The position numbers were made by a program, and so were the translations under genes. Of a stretch of DNA of 6,849 nt, positions 6,711-6,849 are shown one piece after another (position 1 is the first letter of the stretch; every line of letters begins with the position of its first letter). The notes beneath the pieces are model-generated. The model did not search any database. It was not told the DNA's origin and worked only from the letters and a program-made list of their open reading frames with translations. Source of the DNA: Natronohydrobacter sp. (GTDB lineage Bacteria; Pseudomonadota; Alphaproteobacteria; Rhodobacterales; Rhodobacteraceae); the NCBI GenBank assembly GCA_007117255.1, contig SKGU01000204.1, positions 1 through 6,849 on the forward strand, read 5' to 3'.

Positions 6711-6849
6711 ATGAAAGACGCAGCCATGGGGTTGTCACAAAAATACTGGCCGCGCCAGCGCCAAAACCTTTTTCTGCAGGGACCCGATAAAACCTTGCAC
6801 CACAGGCGCGGAGATTATCTGCCCAAAGCTCTGTTTGCGATATGTCATG
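6711..6849 (+). CDS. Possible start of an unrecognised gene, cut by the window end
   Basis: From ATG 6711 (alternative ATG 6726, in frame) the plus strand stays open to the last base, giving at least 46 codons with no stop. The peptide includes SQKYWPRQRQNLFLQGPD and HHRRGDYLPKALFAICH and is rich in aromatic and basic residues. FLQGP occurs in capsule-export glycosyltransferase-like proteins, but the residues that follow do not fit, so I give no function. There is no strong Shine-Dalgarno; GAGTGAG directly abuts 6711 and is 15 bases from 6726. A minus-strand frame (36 codons ending at the TGA near 6735) overlaps the same bases and is an alternative: the tail of a gene entering from the right. 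A possible promoter just upstream mildly favours the plus strand. Confidence 0.4.
   Translation, partial: MKDAAMGLSQKYWPRQRQNLFLQGPDKTLHHRRGDYLPKALFAICH

Noticed and set aside
5914..6714. Long plus-strand frame (266 codons) antisense to the glycosyltransferase
   Set aside because: It is rich in Arg and His with no motif, typical of the complement of a GC-rich gene; the minus strand carries clear GT-A motifs.

Overview
The window reads as a chromosomal stretch of a GC-rich alphaproteobacterium, most likely of the Rhodobacteraceae/Roseobacter type. This rests on codon bias toward G/C, the style of the recognised proteins and short Shine-Dalgarno leaders; no rRNA or other taxonomic marker is present. 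There are five recognisable genes with sound ends or domains, one gene entering from the left edge, and one possible gene leaving at the right edge. I see no tRNA, rRNA, CRISPR array or intact mobile element.

Left part (1-2727): the 3' portion of a gene for a circularly permuted type-2 ATP-grasp domain fused to an alpha-E (DUF403) domain, followed after 4 bases by a transglutaminase-like cysteine peptidase. This pair belongs to the predicted amidoligase/peptide-modification systems described from comparative genomics, which in many proteobacteria also carry the Anbu proteasome-like peptidase. No Anbu gene is visible here.

Middle (2728-4599): an exported metallo-beta-lactamase-fold protein with its own strong ribosome binding site and a probable promoter. 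It lacks the two leading histidines of the usual HxHxDH zinc motif. It is followed by a KdkA-type Kdo kinase (LPS inner-core phosphorylation).

Right part (4600-6849): a 216-base stretch with a possible broken reverse-strand reading frame, then a Stf0-family sulfotransferase of noticeably lower GC. Convergent to it is a family-2 glycosyltransferase on the minus strand. Next comes a short divergent promoter region and an unrecognised reading frame cut by the window end. Kdo kinase, sulfotransferase and glycosyltransferase together suggest an envelope-glycan decoration neighbourhood, but the strand switches, gaps and GC shift argue that they are not one operon.
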